From contig JALORN010000013.1 of the NCBI GenBank assembly GCA_025458905.1, positions 1-64,000 on the forward strand: a stretch of DNA of 64,000 nt, given 5' to 3'. The notes beneath the pieces were generated by a model. That model made no database searches. It was not told the origin of the DNA and worked only from the letters and a program-made list of their open reading frames with translations. The position numbers and the translations under genes were made by a program. The stretch is from Steroidobacteraceae bacterium (GTDB taxonomy: Bacteria; Pseudomonadota; Gammaproteobacteria; Steroidobacterales; Steroidobacteraceae). This document shows, piece after piece, positions 26,118-34,706 of this stretch. Every line of letters starts with the position of its first letter. Within the stretch, counting starts at the first letter, position 1.

Positions 26118-27182
26118 CTAGGACGCGCTCGAGGGGCCGGAACCTACAGGCTTTCGTGCCAGTTGCGACGGAAAAGGCGGCGCCGGCGCGATGCCCTGGG
26201 CGACCGGCGCGTCCCGTGACGCCGGCGCCGGCGCCGGCGCCGGCGCCGGCGCATCGAGCCACTCGCGCACGTCGCGCGCGAGCCGTGCGCCGTCCTCCTC
26301 GAGCGCCATGTGCCCGAGCCCGGGATAGGGGATGAACTTCACCGACGGTGCGCCCTGCAGCAGTTCGAGGAAAGTGGCCGACTGGCTGAACGCCGCGGTC
26401 TTGTTGTCCTTGCCCCACATCAGCAGGACGGGCACGCGCAGCGAACGGATCAGCCCCTGGATGTCGCCCGCCTTGTACTGCGACAGCCGGTCGAGCTGGG
26501 CCCTGCGCTGGCCCTCGAGCAACCAGAGGTCGTACCAGCGGTCGACCAGCGATTCGGGAAGCCGCGAGGGATCGCCGAAACCGCTCTCGAGCATGAAGCG
26601 GGGCAGGGCGCGGGGCAGCAGGTACTCGAGCACGTAGGCCGCCTTGGGCAGGCCGCGGCTCTTCATGCCCTCGGTGGCCTCGAGCGAGCCGGGGTTCAGG
26701 AGGATCAGGCGCTCGACACGATCGGGATGTGCGGCGGTGTAGTGGATCGAGATCGTGCCGCCGAGGGAGATGCCGGCGAGCGTGAAGGTCTGCAGGCCGA
26801 GCGCGTCGACCAGGCCTTCGGTCAGCCTCAGCGTGCGCGCGAGCGTGTAGTCCCCGGTGGGGTCCGGGCCGGTGAGCCCGTGGCTCGTCATGTCGAAGCG
26901 CACCACGCGGTAGCGGTCCTTCAGCGCCTCGACCCAGGGCTCCCAGTCGAGCAGGTTCGAGAAGTTCGCGTGCAGCAGCACCACTACCGGGCCCAAGCCC
27001 TCGTCGCGGTAGTGGAAGCGCACGCCGTCGACGACGACGAACTGCGAGGGCGGGCCACCGTAGCGCGCCTCGAGCTCAGCCGCCGGGATGTCGCGCTGCA
27101 TCCAGAGCGCGGCACCGAGCGCGACGAGGCCGACGAGCGCCAGCACCCCGAATACCCGCAACACCACCCGGCCGATTGTCAT
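26118..27182 (-). CDS. Alpha/beta hydrolase, membrane-anchored
   Basis: A 354-residue protein. An N-terminal hydrophobic segment (VVLRVFGVLALVGLVALGAALW) anchors it or acts as a signal. The hydrolase core shows the oxyanion region VVLLHANFSN, the nucleophile elbow GISLGG, the acid strand LLMWGKDNK and the catalytic His in GLGHMALEED. The substrate is not predictable. After the fold ends (~320) comes a low-complexity APAPAPAPAPA stretch from a GCCGGC repeat, then a basic tail with no homology that I recognise. Confidence 0.9.
   Translation of the reverse strand: MTIGRVVLRVFGVLALVGLVALGAALWMQRDIPAAELEARYGGPPSQFVVVDGVRFHYRDEGLGPVVVLLHANFSNLLDWEPWVEALKDRYRVVRFDMTSHGLTGPDPTGDYTLARTLRLTEGLVDALGLQTFTLAGISLGGTISIHYTAAHPDRVERLILLNPGSLEATEGMKSRGLPKAAYVLEYLLPRALPRFMLESGFGDPSRLPESLVDRWYDLWLLEGQRRAQLDRLSQYKAGDIQGLIRSLRVPVLLMWGKDNKTAAFSQSATFLELLQGAPSVKFIPYPGLGHMALEEDGARLARDVREWLDAPAPAPAPAPASRDAPVAQGIAPAPPFPSQLARKPVGSGPSSAS
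26221..26252. repeat. GCCGGC hexanucleotide tandem repeat
   Basis: Five perfect GCCGGC units plus two bases, coding for the alternating Ala-Pro tail of the alpha/beta hydrolase. Likely prone to slippage in steps of two residues. Confidence 0.9.
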
Positions 27183-27189
27183 GTGCGCT

Positions 27190-27211
27190 CCGAAAAGAGG
27201 GACAGATCTAT
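27190..27211. repeat. Degenerate half of the inverted-repeat element
   Basis: AAAAGAGGGACAGATCTATTT matches one arm of the GGGGACAGATTTATTT family with a few changes and no opposite arm. It overlaps the TAG stop of the NmrA-like gene at 27208. Confidence 0.6.
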
Positions 27212-28386
27212 TTCCTTGCTGGCTTCAGGTCGTTGATGCCCCAGAACTCGAGCTCGCGCTCGAAGCTCCAGGGCGCATGCACGCGCGCGAGGTCGGCGAG
27301 GCCGGCGCTTCCGGCGAAATCGTAGCCGTTGCCGCGGGCGTGATACCACTGGGCGTAGCGCAGCGGGTAGACCACTTCCTCGGAGAAGCGCGCCAGCACC
27401 TGCATCAGCCACATCGGGAACTGGCGGTAGGCGAAGCGCGTGCCGTGGCGGTTGCAGCGCTCGGCGATCTCGACGAGCTCGTGGCCGGTGTGCGCGCTCG
27501 AGGCGATCGACAGCGACTCGTTCGCGAACACCTCCGGGAACTCGAGGCAGGTGCCGACCCACTTGCCGACGTCGCGCACGTCCACCCAGTTCACCAGGAA
27601 ATCCGGCGGTGTGATGCCCGGTATGTTGCCCTCGCCGATCATCGTGCGCGAGAGGCGCGAGTCGCCGCGATAGTGGGCCTGTGCGGTGTAGTCCACGCGG
27701 TGCATCGCATAGTAGTAGGCGGGCCGGTGCAGCGTGGTGACCGTGATGCCCTGGCCGCGCAGGAAGTCCGACAGCCGCAGCTTCTGGTCGATCCACCACG
27801 GGATCGGCGGCGCGTCGTCGGCGATGCCGGTGACCTTGTCGGTGGGGAAGATCAGCGTCACCACCTGCCGCACCGACGGGTTGGCGCGCAGCGCCGCCAG
27901 CGCCGCGCTCACCTGGCGCATCACGACGGCGCGGCCGCCGACCGGGTCGTTGCCGTGGTTGGTGACGCCTCCGGCGCGGCTGGTGTTGGCGGTGTTGTAG
28001 AGCACGACGCCGTCGCAGCCGTCGAACGCGCGCGTCAAGGCCTCGGCCGAGTTCATGTCGACACCCGGCTGCAGCTGCAGCAGTCCCGGTACCTCGGCCT
28101 CGGCGCGAGTGTGCAAGGCTTCGAGTCGCGCCGCGGCCTGGGTCCCGGGCGTGCGGTACGACGCCCGCACGCGGAAGCGCCGGGTCTGCAACAGTTCCTC
28201 GACGATCGCGTAGCACTCCCAGCCGGTCGCGCAGGTGACGGCCACCAGTGGTCGTTGCGCCGGCGTGTCCACGAGCGCAGCGGCCCGCTGGCGCGCGGCG
28301 CGGCGCGCCAGCAGCGCGTCGACCAGGCGACGGTTGTTGGCCTGGATCGCCTCCTGACCGAGGCGCACGGCGGTGTCGCGGTCCAT
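27208..28386 (-). CDS. NmrA-like NAD(P)-binding protein
   Basis: A 392-residue protein; an ATG 13 codons upstream is possible. After ~45 helical residues a Rossmann fold starts (PLVAVTCATGWECYAIVEELL, an ATG-x-x-G variant of the GxxGxxG loop). FRVRASYRTPG, AFDGCDGVVLYNT and VRQVVTLIFPTDK follow, as in NmrA/isoflavone-reductase-type proteins. The C-terminal part (WVDVRDVGKWVGTCLEFPEVFANESLSIASSAHTGHELVEIA) matches the family's substrate side. It is divergent from the Baeyer-Villiger monooxygenase gene and may belong to the same pathway. Confidence 0.8.
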   Translation of the reverse strand: MDRDTAVRLGQEAIQANNRRLVDALLARRAARQRAAALVDTPAQRPLVAVTCATGWECYAIVEELLQTRRFRVRASYRTPGTQAAARLEALHTRAEAEVPGLLQLQPGVDMNSAEALTRAFDGCDGVVLYNTANTSRAGGVTNHGNDPVGGRAVVMRQVSAALAALRANPSVRQVVTLIFPTDKVTGIADDAPPIPWWIDQKLRLSDFLRGQGITVTTLHRPAYYYAMHRVDYTAQAHYRGDSRLSRTMIGEGNIPGITPPDFLVNWVDVRDVGKWVGTCLEFPEVFANESLSIASSAHTGHELVEIAERCNRHGTRFAYRQFPMWLMQVLARFSEEVVYPLRYAQWYHARGNGYDFAGSAGLADLARVHAPWSFERELEFWGINDLKPARK

Positions 28387-28593
28387 GGGCGGGACTCTAG
28401 CCGGTGGCGCGGTGCGCGGCCCCATGCAGGGTGGGCAGCTGTCCGAATCGGCGGGGCCGCGTTCGAGAATCGCATGCGGTCCGGTTCCCTGCCGTCGCAG
28501 AGCGGACAGCGTGACCGGTCCCGTGATCCGGCCAATTCCCTGGTGTATAGCATCCCGACGGCCAATTTCGGGCGATCGATCCGGGCCGGTGTC

Positions 28594-30573
28594 GTGACGG
28601 GAAAGCAGGGGGAACGGGAAGCGCCGGTCGGTGACCGGGCGTTCTTCCCGCTGGAGTCGGGGTTGCTGGCCGAGGCCACGGGCCCGGTGCTACGCGAGGC
28701 GGTCGCGGCGGCCGAGATCCATCCGCTGCTGTGCGCGCTCGCGCTGCTCAGCGGGGACGAGTCGCTGCTGGATCCGCGGTTCCGCCCCGACACGCGCCTC
28801 GGCCCATCGGGGCCGAAGCCCTGCGGGGGGCTGCCTCCCGGGCTGGTAGACGAGGCCAGGCAGCGGGCGCTCACCTGCCTCGAGTCGCTGCGCCGGCGGC
28901 CGGACCTCGGGACGCGCGTGCCCTCGCCACATCTGCTCGAGCGCGCACTGGACTTCACCACCGGCGGAGCACACCACGCCGCGCGCCGCATGGTGATGCG
29001 CGAACTCGACGTTCCCCACGATGGCGATGCGCCGCGCTGGCGGCTCGGGTCGCTGGCGCCCGGACGCGGCTTCCGCGTCGCGGTGATCGGCGCGGGCATG
29101 TCCGGCATCCTGATGGCCCATCGCCTGCGGCAGGCAGGCATCGCCTGCGTGGTGTTCGAGAAGAACCCTGCGGTCGGTGGCACCTGGCACGACAACGCCT
29201 ATCCGGGCTGCCGGCTCGACACGCCCAACTTCGCCTACAGCTATTCGTTCGCGCAGAACCCGCGCTGGCCGAGCGAGTTCTCCTCCCGGCAGGCGATCCT
29301 CGAGTACTTCACCACGCTGGCGAGGCGCTTCGGCGTCATCGAGGACCTGCGGCTCGGCACCGAGGTGCTGCGGCTCGAGTACCGCGAGCGCGAGCCTGGC
29401 TGGACGCTGCACGCGCGCGATGCGGCCGGGCGCGAGTCCGCGCACGAGTTCGACGCGGTGGTGAGCGCGGTCGGCCAGCTGAACCGGCCGAGCATCCCCG
29501 CGTTCCCCGGCGCAGCGTCGTTCGCCGGCCCGTCCTGGCACACCGCGCGGTGGCGTCACGACGTGAGCCTCGCGGGCAAGCGCGTCGGCGTGATCGGCAC
29601 CGGGGCGAGCGCCTACCAGGTCGTGCCGGCGATCCTCGGCGAGGTGCGCGAGCTGGTGGTGTTCCAGCGCAACCCGCCGTGGATGCTGCCGACGCCGCGC
29701 TACTACGAGCCGATCTCCGCGGCGCACCGGTTGCTGCTGGTGGGCCTGCCGCACTATGCGAACTGGCATCGCTTCTACCAGGTCTGGGCGTCGGTCAAGG
29801 GTCGCTGGGACCTGGTGCGCGTCGACCCGCAGTACCGGCATCCGGTGTCGGTCTCGGCCGCGAACGAGGAACTGCGCCAGGCGTTGGTGCGGCACATCGA
29901 GGCGAGCTACGCCGGCCGGCCGGACCTGGTCGCATCGCAGGTCCCGGACTACCCGCCGGGCGCGAAGCGGATGCTGCGCGACAACGGCGCGTGGCCGGCG
30001 GCGCTGAAGGATCCGAAGGTGCGGCTGGAGACGCGCGCGATCCAGGGCATCACGCCCTCGGGCATACGGGTCGCGGACGGCGCGGTGCACGAGCTCGACG
30101 CCCTCGTCTATGCGACCGGCTTCCATGCTGCCGATTTCCTGGTGCCGATGCAGGTGCAGGGTGTCGGTGGCCGGCGCCTGCACGACTGGTGGGACGGTGA
30201 CGCGCGCGCCTACCTCGGCCTGTGCATGCCGGGCTTCCCGAATTTCTTCTGCATGTACGGCCCGAACTCGAATCTTTCGGTTCACGGCAGCCTGATCCTG
30301 TTCGCCGAGTCGCAGGCGCACTGGATCATGGAGGCGCTGCATGCCGTGCTCTCCCGGGGGGCGCGCGCGATCGACGTCACCGAGGAAGCGTTCGCGCGCT
30401 TCAACGTGCTGATGGACGAGCAGAATGCGCTGATGGCCTGGGGCGCCTCGGGCGTCAGCAGCTGGTACAAGAACGCGCGGGGGCGCGTCAGCCAGAACTG
30501 GCCGCTGTCGCTCGAGGACTATTTCTCGATGACCGAGCGGCCGCAGCTCGCGGATTTCCGGTTGCTCGGCTGA
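28594..30573 (+). CDS. Baeyer-Villiger monooxygenase, HAPMO-like with N-terminal extension
   Basis: A 659-residue protein from a GTG at 28594; the start is uncertain because the frame stays open upstream. The first ~155 residues (LREAVAAAEIHPLLCALALLSGDESLL) resemble the extension of 4-hydroxyacetophenone monooxygenase. The flavoprotein core follows: FAD site VAVIGAGMSGILMAH near 163-175, GGTWHDNAYPGCRLD, the Baeyer-Villiger fingerprint FAGPSWHTARW (FxGxxxHxxxW), NADPH site VGVIGTGASAYQ, and ATGFHAADFL. It should insert oxygen next to a ketone using FAD, NADPH and O2. Neighbours are an NmrA-like protein (divergent) and an F420/NADP-type oxidoreductase downstream. Confidence 0.9.
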   Translation: MTGKQGEREAPVGDRAFFPLESGLLAEATGPVLREAVAAAEIHPLLCALALLSGDESLLDPRFRPDTRLGPSGPKPCGGLPPGLVDEARQRALTCLESLRRRPDLGTRVPSPHLLERALDFTTGGAHHAARRMVMRELDVPHDGDAPRWRLGSLAPGRGFRVAVIGAGMSGILMAHRLRQAGIACVVFEKNPAVGGTWHDNAYPGCRLDTPNFAYSYSFAQNPRWPSEFSSRQAILEYFTTLARRFGVIEDLRLGTEVLRLEYREREPGWTLHARDAAGRESAHEFDAVVSAVGQLNRPSIPAFPGAASFAGPSWHTARWRHDVSLAGKRVGVIGTGASAYQVVPAILGEVRELVVFQRNPPWMLPTPRYYEPISAAHRLLLVGLPHYANWHRFYQVWASVKGRWDLVRVDPQYRHPVSVSAANEELRQALVRHIEASYAGRPDLVASQVPDYPPGAKRMLRDNGAWPAALKDPKVRLETRAIQGITPSGIRVADGAVHELDALVYATGFHAADFLVPMQVQGVGGRRLHDWWDGDARAYLGLCMPGFPNFFCMYGPNSNLSVHGSLILFAESQAHWIMEALHAVLSRGARAIDVTEEAFARFNVLMDEQNALMAWGASGVSSWYKNARGRVSQNWPLSLEDYFSMTERPQLADFRLLG

Positions 30574-30705
30574 GGGCCGGGCGCGCGCGGCGCGATGCAT
30601 GATCGCCCGGCGACATTGCGTCGCGTGCCTGCGCGTCCTAGTCTGCGCAGGTCCCGGGACACGGGTCACTTCCGCCTGGATCCAGGCGCTGCGCGAGACT
30701 TGCCC

Positions 30706-31530
30706 ATGCATCGACGCGAAGCCATCCTCATCACCGCTGCATCCGCTGCATCCGCTGCATCCGCTGCATCCGCTGCATCCGCTGCATCCGCTGCATCCCC
30801 AGCCGCGGGTCCGGGTGCCGGCACGGGACCCGCGGCTGCATCGGCACGCGGCACGGTCGCGGTGATCGGCACCGGGCGGATGGGCGCGGCGATCGGCGGG
30901 CGCTTCGCGCAGCTCGGCTACTCGGTGATCTATGGCTCGCGCGAGCCGACGTCCGCGCGCACCAAGGCGGTCGTCGACGCCACCGGGCGTGGCGCACGCG
31001 CCGCGAGCCAGCTCGAGGCGACGGCGGCCGCCGACATCGTGGTGCTGGCGCTGCTCTGGATCGGCACGGAGCAGTTCGTCCGCGAGGCCGGCGCACGGCT
31101 CGACGGCAAGCTGATCTTCGACATCACGAATGCGCCGCTGAAGTTCGGTCGCAACCAGCGTGCCGGTTCGGTCGACACGTCGGCGGGCGAGCTCATCCAG
31201 GGCTGGGCGCCGCGCTCGAGGGTGGTCAAGGCGTTCAACACCGTCGGCTACCACATCGTCGCCGACCCGGCGCTCGCGAAGGGGCCGGTCACCGTGCCGC
31301 TGGTGGGCAACGACGCCGCGGCCAAGGCGCAGGTCGCGGGTCTGTGCCAGGCGATGGGGTTCGAGACCAGCGACGTCGGCCCGATCGAGAACGCGCACGC
31401 GCTCGAGGCGATGGCGAAGATCTACTTCGTGCCCTATGGCGAGAAGCGCTTCGCCGAGGCCTTCGAGTTCTACTTCCGCAAGGGCACGGCGCCGCCCGGC
31501 CTCGCCGAGGGCGCCGTCCGCAGCGTGTGA
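30706..31530 (+). CDS. NADPH-dependent F420 reductase-like (ProC/F420_oxidored) protein
   Basis: A 274-residue protein. The leader [10 protein letters not shown] begins like a Tat or Sec signal and runs into seven AAS triplets from a 9-base tandem repeat, then an Ala/Gly/Pro linker. The Rossmann domain starts at ~45 ([33 protein letters not shown]), with [11 protein letters not shown] and [26 protein letters not shown] and [38 protein letters not shown] follow, as in the NADP oxidoreductase coenzyme F420-dependent family. Use of F420 itself is not implied; many such proteins use NADP alone. An exported form is possible if the leader works. Confidence 0.85.
   Translation: MHRREAILITAASAASAASAASAASAASAASPAAGPGAGTGPAAASARGTVAVIGTGRMGAAIGGRFAQLGYSVIYGSREPTSARTKAVVDATGRGARAASQLEATAAADIVVLALLWIGTEQFVREAGARLDGKLIFDITNAPLKFGRNQRAGSVDTSAGELIQGWAPRSRVVKAFNTVGYHIVADPALAKGPVTVPLVGNDAAAKAQVAGLCQAMGFETSDVGPIENAHALEAMAKIYFVPYGEKRFAEAFEFYFRKGTAPPGLAEGAVRSV
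30736..30798 (+). repeat. 9-base tandem repeat GCTGCATCC (7 perfect units)
   Basis: Seven exact copies of GCTGCATCC code for seven AAS triplets in the N-terminal leader of the F420-reductase-like protein. Unit changes would keep the frame and alter leader length. Confidence 0.95.
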
Positions 31531-31543
31531 CGGGAATCCGCCG

Positions 31544-32197
31544 TTACTTCGGCCCGGCCTTGGCGCCGAGCTGGCGCTCGAGGTCGCCGATCAGCAGCTC
31601 GGGATAGAAGCCCGGTTTCTGCGCGCGCGCGGCGGTGAGGTGCTTCAGCAGCTCCGCCGGCGTCGGCTGGTCGGCGCACTTGGCGAAGTGGCCGTCGAGT
31701 TGCCAGACCGCGAGCCCGATCTGCGCGGCCATGCGCTGCTGCGTGGCGGCCTGGCGGAACAGCCCGAGCGCACGGCAGCGATCCTCCGGGGCCTTCAGCC
31801 GGCCGTCGAGGTACAGGTAGCCGAGCACGAACTGGGCCTGCGGGTAGGCGAGCTTCGCGGCGCTCTCGAGCAGCGGCAGGGCTTCCTCGATCTGCCCGGC
31901 ATAGGACAGCGCCCGGCCGAGCTGGTACTGCAGCCGCGGGTTGCCGGCATCCTTCGCGAGGTCGACGCGGCAGGTGGCGATGGCCTTGGGCAGGTCGACC
32001 TTGGACTCGGGCACGCCCGGCCCGACCTTGTACGGGTCCTCGGCATGGCCGGCCTGGCGGTCGCAATCGGTGGCGACCTGGGAATGGCGCGCGGGGTCGA
32101 AGGCCAGCGGCGCGTCGACGGCCGAGGCCGGCGCAACGGCGGCGGCTGCTGCGGCGAGACACAGCAGCGCGAGGGGGGTGCGGGTACGGTAGGACAT
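31544..32197 (-). CDS. Exported Sel1/TPR-like repeat protein
   Basis: A 217-residue protein with a good ribosome site (AGGAG) and a signal peptide (LALLCLAAAAAAVAPASA). The body is helical and repeat-like: LQYQLGRALSYAGQIEEALPLLESAAKLAYPQAQFVLGYLYLDG, then CRALGLFRQAATQQRMAAQIGLAVWQLDG, the pattern of Sel1/TPR units (two to three copies). Such proteins mediate protein contacts in the periplasm. The partner is unknown; the gene is convergent with the F420-reductase-like gene (13-base gap). Confidence 0.75.
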   Translation of the reverse strand: MSYRTRTPLALLCLAAAAAAVAPASAVDAPLAFDPARHSQVATDCDRQAGHAEDPYKVGPGVPESKVDLPKAIATCRVDLAKDAGNPRLQYQLGRALSYAGQIEEALPLLESAAKLAYPQAQFVLGYLYLDGRLKAPEDRCRALGLFRQAATQQRMAAQIGLAVWQLDGHFAKCADQPTPAELLKHLTAARAQKPGFYPELLIGDLERQLGAKAGPK

Positions 32198-32277
32198 GCG
32201 GGCTCCTGTCGGTGGTCGCGTGGCGTGGGGATGATACCGCCGCGCTCGTCCGGCATGCGGCACCTTCGAGTACGGCT

Positions 32278-32583
32278 TCAGCGACGCGCGGCGTTGTCGA
32301 CGAGCACGGCGATCTCGACGAGGTCCACCGTCGGGCGCACGCCGTAGAGGGTCGTCACCCGTTCCATCACCTGCTCGCCGGAGAGACGCCTGGCGGCGTC
32401 CTCGGACTCCCAGACGTAGATGTTCACGGCCTCGCGACGCGCCGCGTTGATGGTGAAGGTCTTGGAACGCAGGCCCGGCATGCCCTCGAAGGTGGGGCGC
32501 GCCGTCTCGGCGATGTGGCGCAGCAGCCCGGGGTCGAAGTTGTCTTTCTCGCCGTAGCGGAAGGTGAGGATCGCGCCGATCAT
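32278..32583 (-). CDS. YdhR-like/ABM-type small monooxygenase-fold protein
   Basis: A 101-residue protein. It has a ferredoxin-like alpha/beta pattern: IGAILTFRYG, FDPGLLRHIAETARPTFEGMPGLRSKTFTINAARREAVNIYVWESEDAARRLSG. This resembles YdhR/antibiotic-biosynthesis-monooxygenase proteins (dimeric alpha-beta barrels). True oxygenase activity is not demonstrated for most members. It starts 17 bases after the stop of the serine hydrolase gene and is probably co-transcribed. Confidence 0.7.
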   Translation of the reverse strand: MIGAILTFRYGEKDNFDPGLLRHIAETARPTFEGMPGLRSKTFTINAARREAVNIYVWESEDAARRLSGEQVMERVTTLYGVRPTVDLVEIAVLVDNAARR

Positions 32584-32600
32584 TCCTGGTTTCCTCCGGT

Positions 32601-33917
32601 TCAGCGCTCGAGCGCGGCGTAGACGCCGTCGCGGAACGCGTCGTTGAGCGCGCCGGCATCGGGCCCGACGTACTGGGACATGGCCACCGCGACGATACGC
32701 TCGCGAACGTTGATGAAGAACAGCGTGTTGGCGAGGCCGGCCCAGCCCCGCTCGCCGGGACGGCCCGGGACCTCCGGTCCGGCGTCGTCCGGACGCACGC
32801 CGATCGACAGACCCCAGCCGAAGCCGCGGACGGTCGGGAAGGCGTCGGGGGCGTACCAGTAGACGTCGCCCTGGGCGGCCGTGGTCTGGCGCGTCAGCAT
32901 CGCGTCGACCGTCGCGGGCTTCAGCACGCGGACGCCGTCGAGCACGCCGCGATCGAGCAGCATCTGCGCGAAGCGCAGGTAGTCCGGCGCCGTGGACACG
33001 AGCCCGCCGCCACCGGAGAACAGCGTTCCCGGGCGGGTGTACGTGGAGAGTGGCGTGGCGCGCCCGGTCATGTCGACCAGCCGGCCATCCTGGCCCGGCG
33101 TATAGACCTTGGCGAGGTCGCCGCGCGCGGCGCGCGCGGCCGGGACCCAGAAGCCGGTGTGGCGCATGCCGAGCGGCGTGAACAGCCTGCGCTGCAGGAA
33201 CTGGTCGAGCGGCTGGCCCGAGGCGACCTCGGCAACGCGGCCGAGCACGTCGCCGGAGAAGCCGTAGCGCCACTTCTCGCCGGGCTGGGTCAGCAGTGGC
33301 AGGCGCGCGAGCTGGCGCATGCCGTCGGCGAGCGTGCCGTCGAGCGGCAGGATGGCGGAGGGCTGCACGTCCAGCTGCGGCGGCCAGTCGGGGGCGTAGC
33401 CGAGCCCGGCGGTGTAGGTGAACAGGTGGCGCACCGTCATCGGCTGGCGCTGCGGCTCCGTCTGGGTGGTCGAGCCGGCCTGCAGCACGCGCATCCGGCC
33501 GATCTCGGGGATGTACTTCGCGACCGGGTCGTCCAGGCCGAGCTTGCCCTGCTCGACGAGGCCCAGCGTGGCGGACGCGGTGATCGCGCGCGTCTGCGAG
33601 TAGATGCGAAACGCGGTGTCCGGCTCCATCGGCAGCCGGCGCTCGAGGTCGCGCTGGCCGAGGGCCTCGAGCGCGACGAGCCGGCCGTCGCGCGCCACGG
33701 CGTAGACGATGCCGGCGCGCTGCCCGGAGTCGACGAAGCGGGCCATCCGCGACTTCAGTGCCGCGAGCCCTGCGCGGCTCATGCCGACCGACTCGGGCGT
33801 CGCCGGCGCGAGCGGCGCGGCGCCGGCCGGTGCGATGCCCGCCAGCCCCGCGATCCCGAGCGCCGTGGCCACCCATGCTGCCCGCGCACCGCCCAGTGGA
33901 AGGGTTCTTCTCGACAT
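32601..33917 (-). CDS. Beta-lactamase-fold serine hydrolase with SxxR in place of SxxK
   Basis: A 438-residue protein. The ATG at 33917 follows GGGAG. Signal peptide to ~residue 34. The class C/esterase VIII-type domain begins TPESVGMSRAGLAALK, and the active-site region reads FRIYSQTRAIT. S107 is in place, but the expected Lys three residues on is Arg110. Other blocks are normal: GLVEQGKLGLDDPVAKYIPEI, MTVRHLFTYTAGLGY, WRYGFSGDVLGRVAEVASGQPL, FTPLGMRHTGFWVP. The natural substrate is unknown; the Lys-to-Arg change may reduce or change activity. It heads a two-gene unit with the YdhR-like gene. Confidence 0.85.
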   Translation of the reverse strand: MSRRTLPLGGARAAWVATALGIAGLAGIAPAGAAPLAPATPESVGMSRAGLAALKSRMARFVDSGQRAGIVYAVARDGRLVALEALGQRDLERRLPMEPDTAFRIYSQTRAITASATLGLVEQGKLGLDDPVAKYIPEIGRMRVLQAGSTTQTEPQRQPMTVRHLFTYTAGLGYAPDWPPQLDVQPSAILPLDGTLADGMRQLARLPLLTQPGEKWRYGFSGDVLGRVAEVASGQPLDQFLQRRLFTPLGMRHTGFWVPAARAARGDLAKVYTPGQDGRLVDMTGRATPLSTYTRPGTLFSGGGGLVSTAPDYLRFAQMLLDRGVLDGVRVLKPATVDAMLTRQTTAAQGDVYWYAPDAFPTVRGFGWGLSIGVRPDDAGPEVPGRPGERGWAGLANTLFFINVRERIVAVAMSQYVGPDAGALNDAFRDGVYAALER

Positions 33918-34086
33918 CGGTTCGTCTCCCTGGCCGCGGCCTTCGTGTCGTACGAGCATTCGTGCTGCGCCGGCGCTGGCGCTGGATGGTGTCGGTTCCG
34001 GATCCGTGGGATCGTCTTCCAGCGGAGGGCCGTGACGGGCCGCACCCGTGCACCGTCGGGCCCGGGCAGCCGCGAGGAGGACGACC

Positions 34087-34566
34087 ATGCCCAGCAAGAA
34101 TACCGTCTGCATCTGGTACGACCGCGAGGCCGAGGAGGCCGCACGCTTCTACGCCCGCACCTTCCCCGACAGTGCCGTCACGGCCGTGCACCGAGCCCCC
34201 GGAGACTATCCCTCCGGCAGGCAGGGCGACGTGCTGACGGTGGAGTTCACGGTCGCCGGCATTCCCTGCCTCGGCCTCAACGGCGGGCCGGCTTTCCGGC
34301 ACAGCGAGGCGTTCTCGTTCCAGATCGCGACCGAGGACCAGGCGGAGACCGATCGGCTGTGGGACGCGATCGTCGGCAACGGCGGGCAGGAGAGCGCCTG
34401 CGGCTGGTGCAAGGATCGCTGGGGCCTGTCGTGGCAGATCACGCCGCGCGTGCTGACGGAGGCCATCGCCGATCCGGACCGGGCGGCGGCCAAGCGGGCG
34501 TTCGATGCGATGATGACGATGCGCAAGATCGACGTCGCGGCGATCGAGGCGGCGCGGCGCGGCTGA
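34087..34566 (+). CDS. VOC-fold protein (PhnB/3-dmu-9_3-mt family)
   Basis: A 159-residue protein with a strong ribosome site (GAGGAGG). A typical PF06983 protein: CIWYDREAEEAARFYARTFPDS, LTVEFTVAGIPCLGLNGGPAFRHSEAFSFQI, CGWCKDRWGLSWQITPRVL, AFDAMMTMRKIDVAAIEAA. The family has the glyoxalase/bleomycin-resistance fold. Its database name (demethylubiquinone methyltransferase) is misleading, because most members have no proven reaction. Divergent from the serine hydrolase gene. Confidence 0.9.
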   Translation: MPSKNTVCIWYDREAEEAARFYARTFPDSAVTAVHRAPGDYPSGRQGDVLTVEFTVAGIPCLGLNGGPAFRHSEAFSFQIATEDQAETDRLWDAIVGNGGQESACGWCKDRWGLSWQITPRVLTEAIADPDRAAAKRAFDAMMTMRKIDVAAIEAARRG

Positions 34567-34706
34567 CGGCGGCCGCGGACGCGCCGGGCGGCCCGGGCGG
34601 TTGGATTCACCGGCGCTTCGTGGCGACAGCGTGAACGGTCTCGCGGCATCCCAAGTAGTATTCGCGCCAGACTGTCGCCGCCGCCACCCCACCGACGCCG
34701 GGAAAG

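Noticed and set aside
27088-30573. Apparent 1161-residue fusion protein containing the Baeyer-Villiger monooxygenase
   Set aside because: The first ~500 codons are the antisense of the NmrA-like gene and its spacer. Homology to monooxygenases begins only after ~28600, so the long N-terminus is a GC-rich open-frame artefact.
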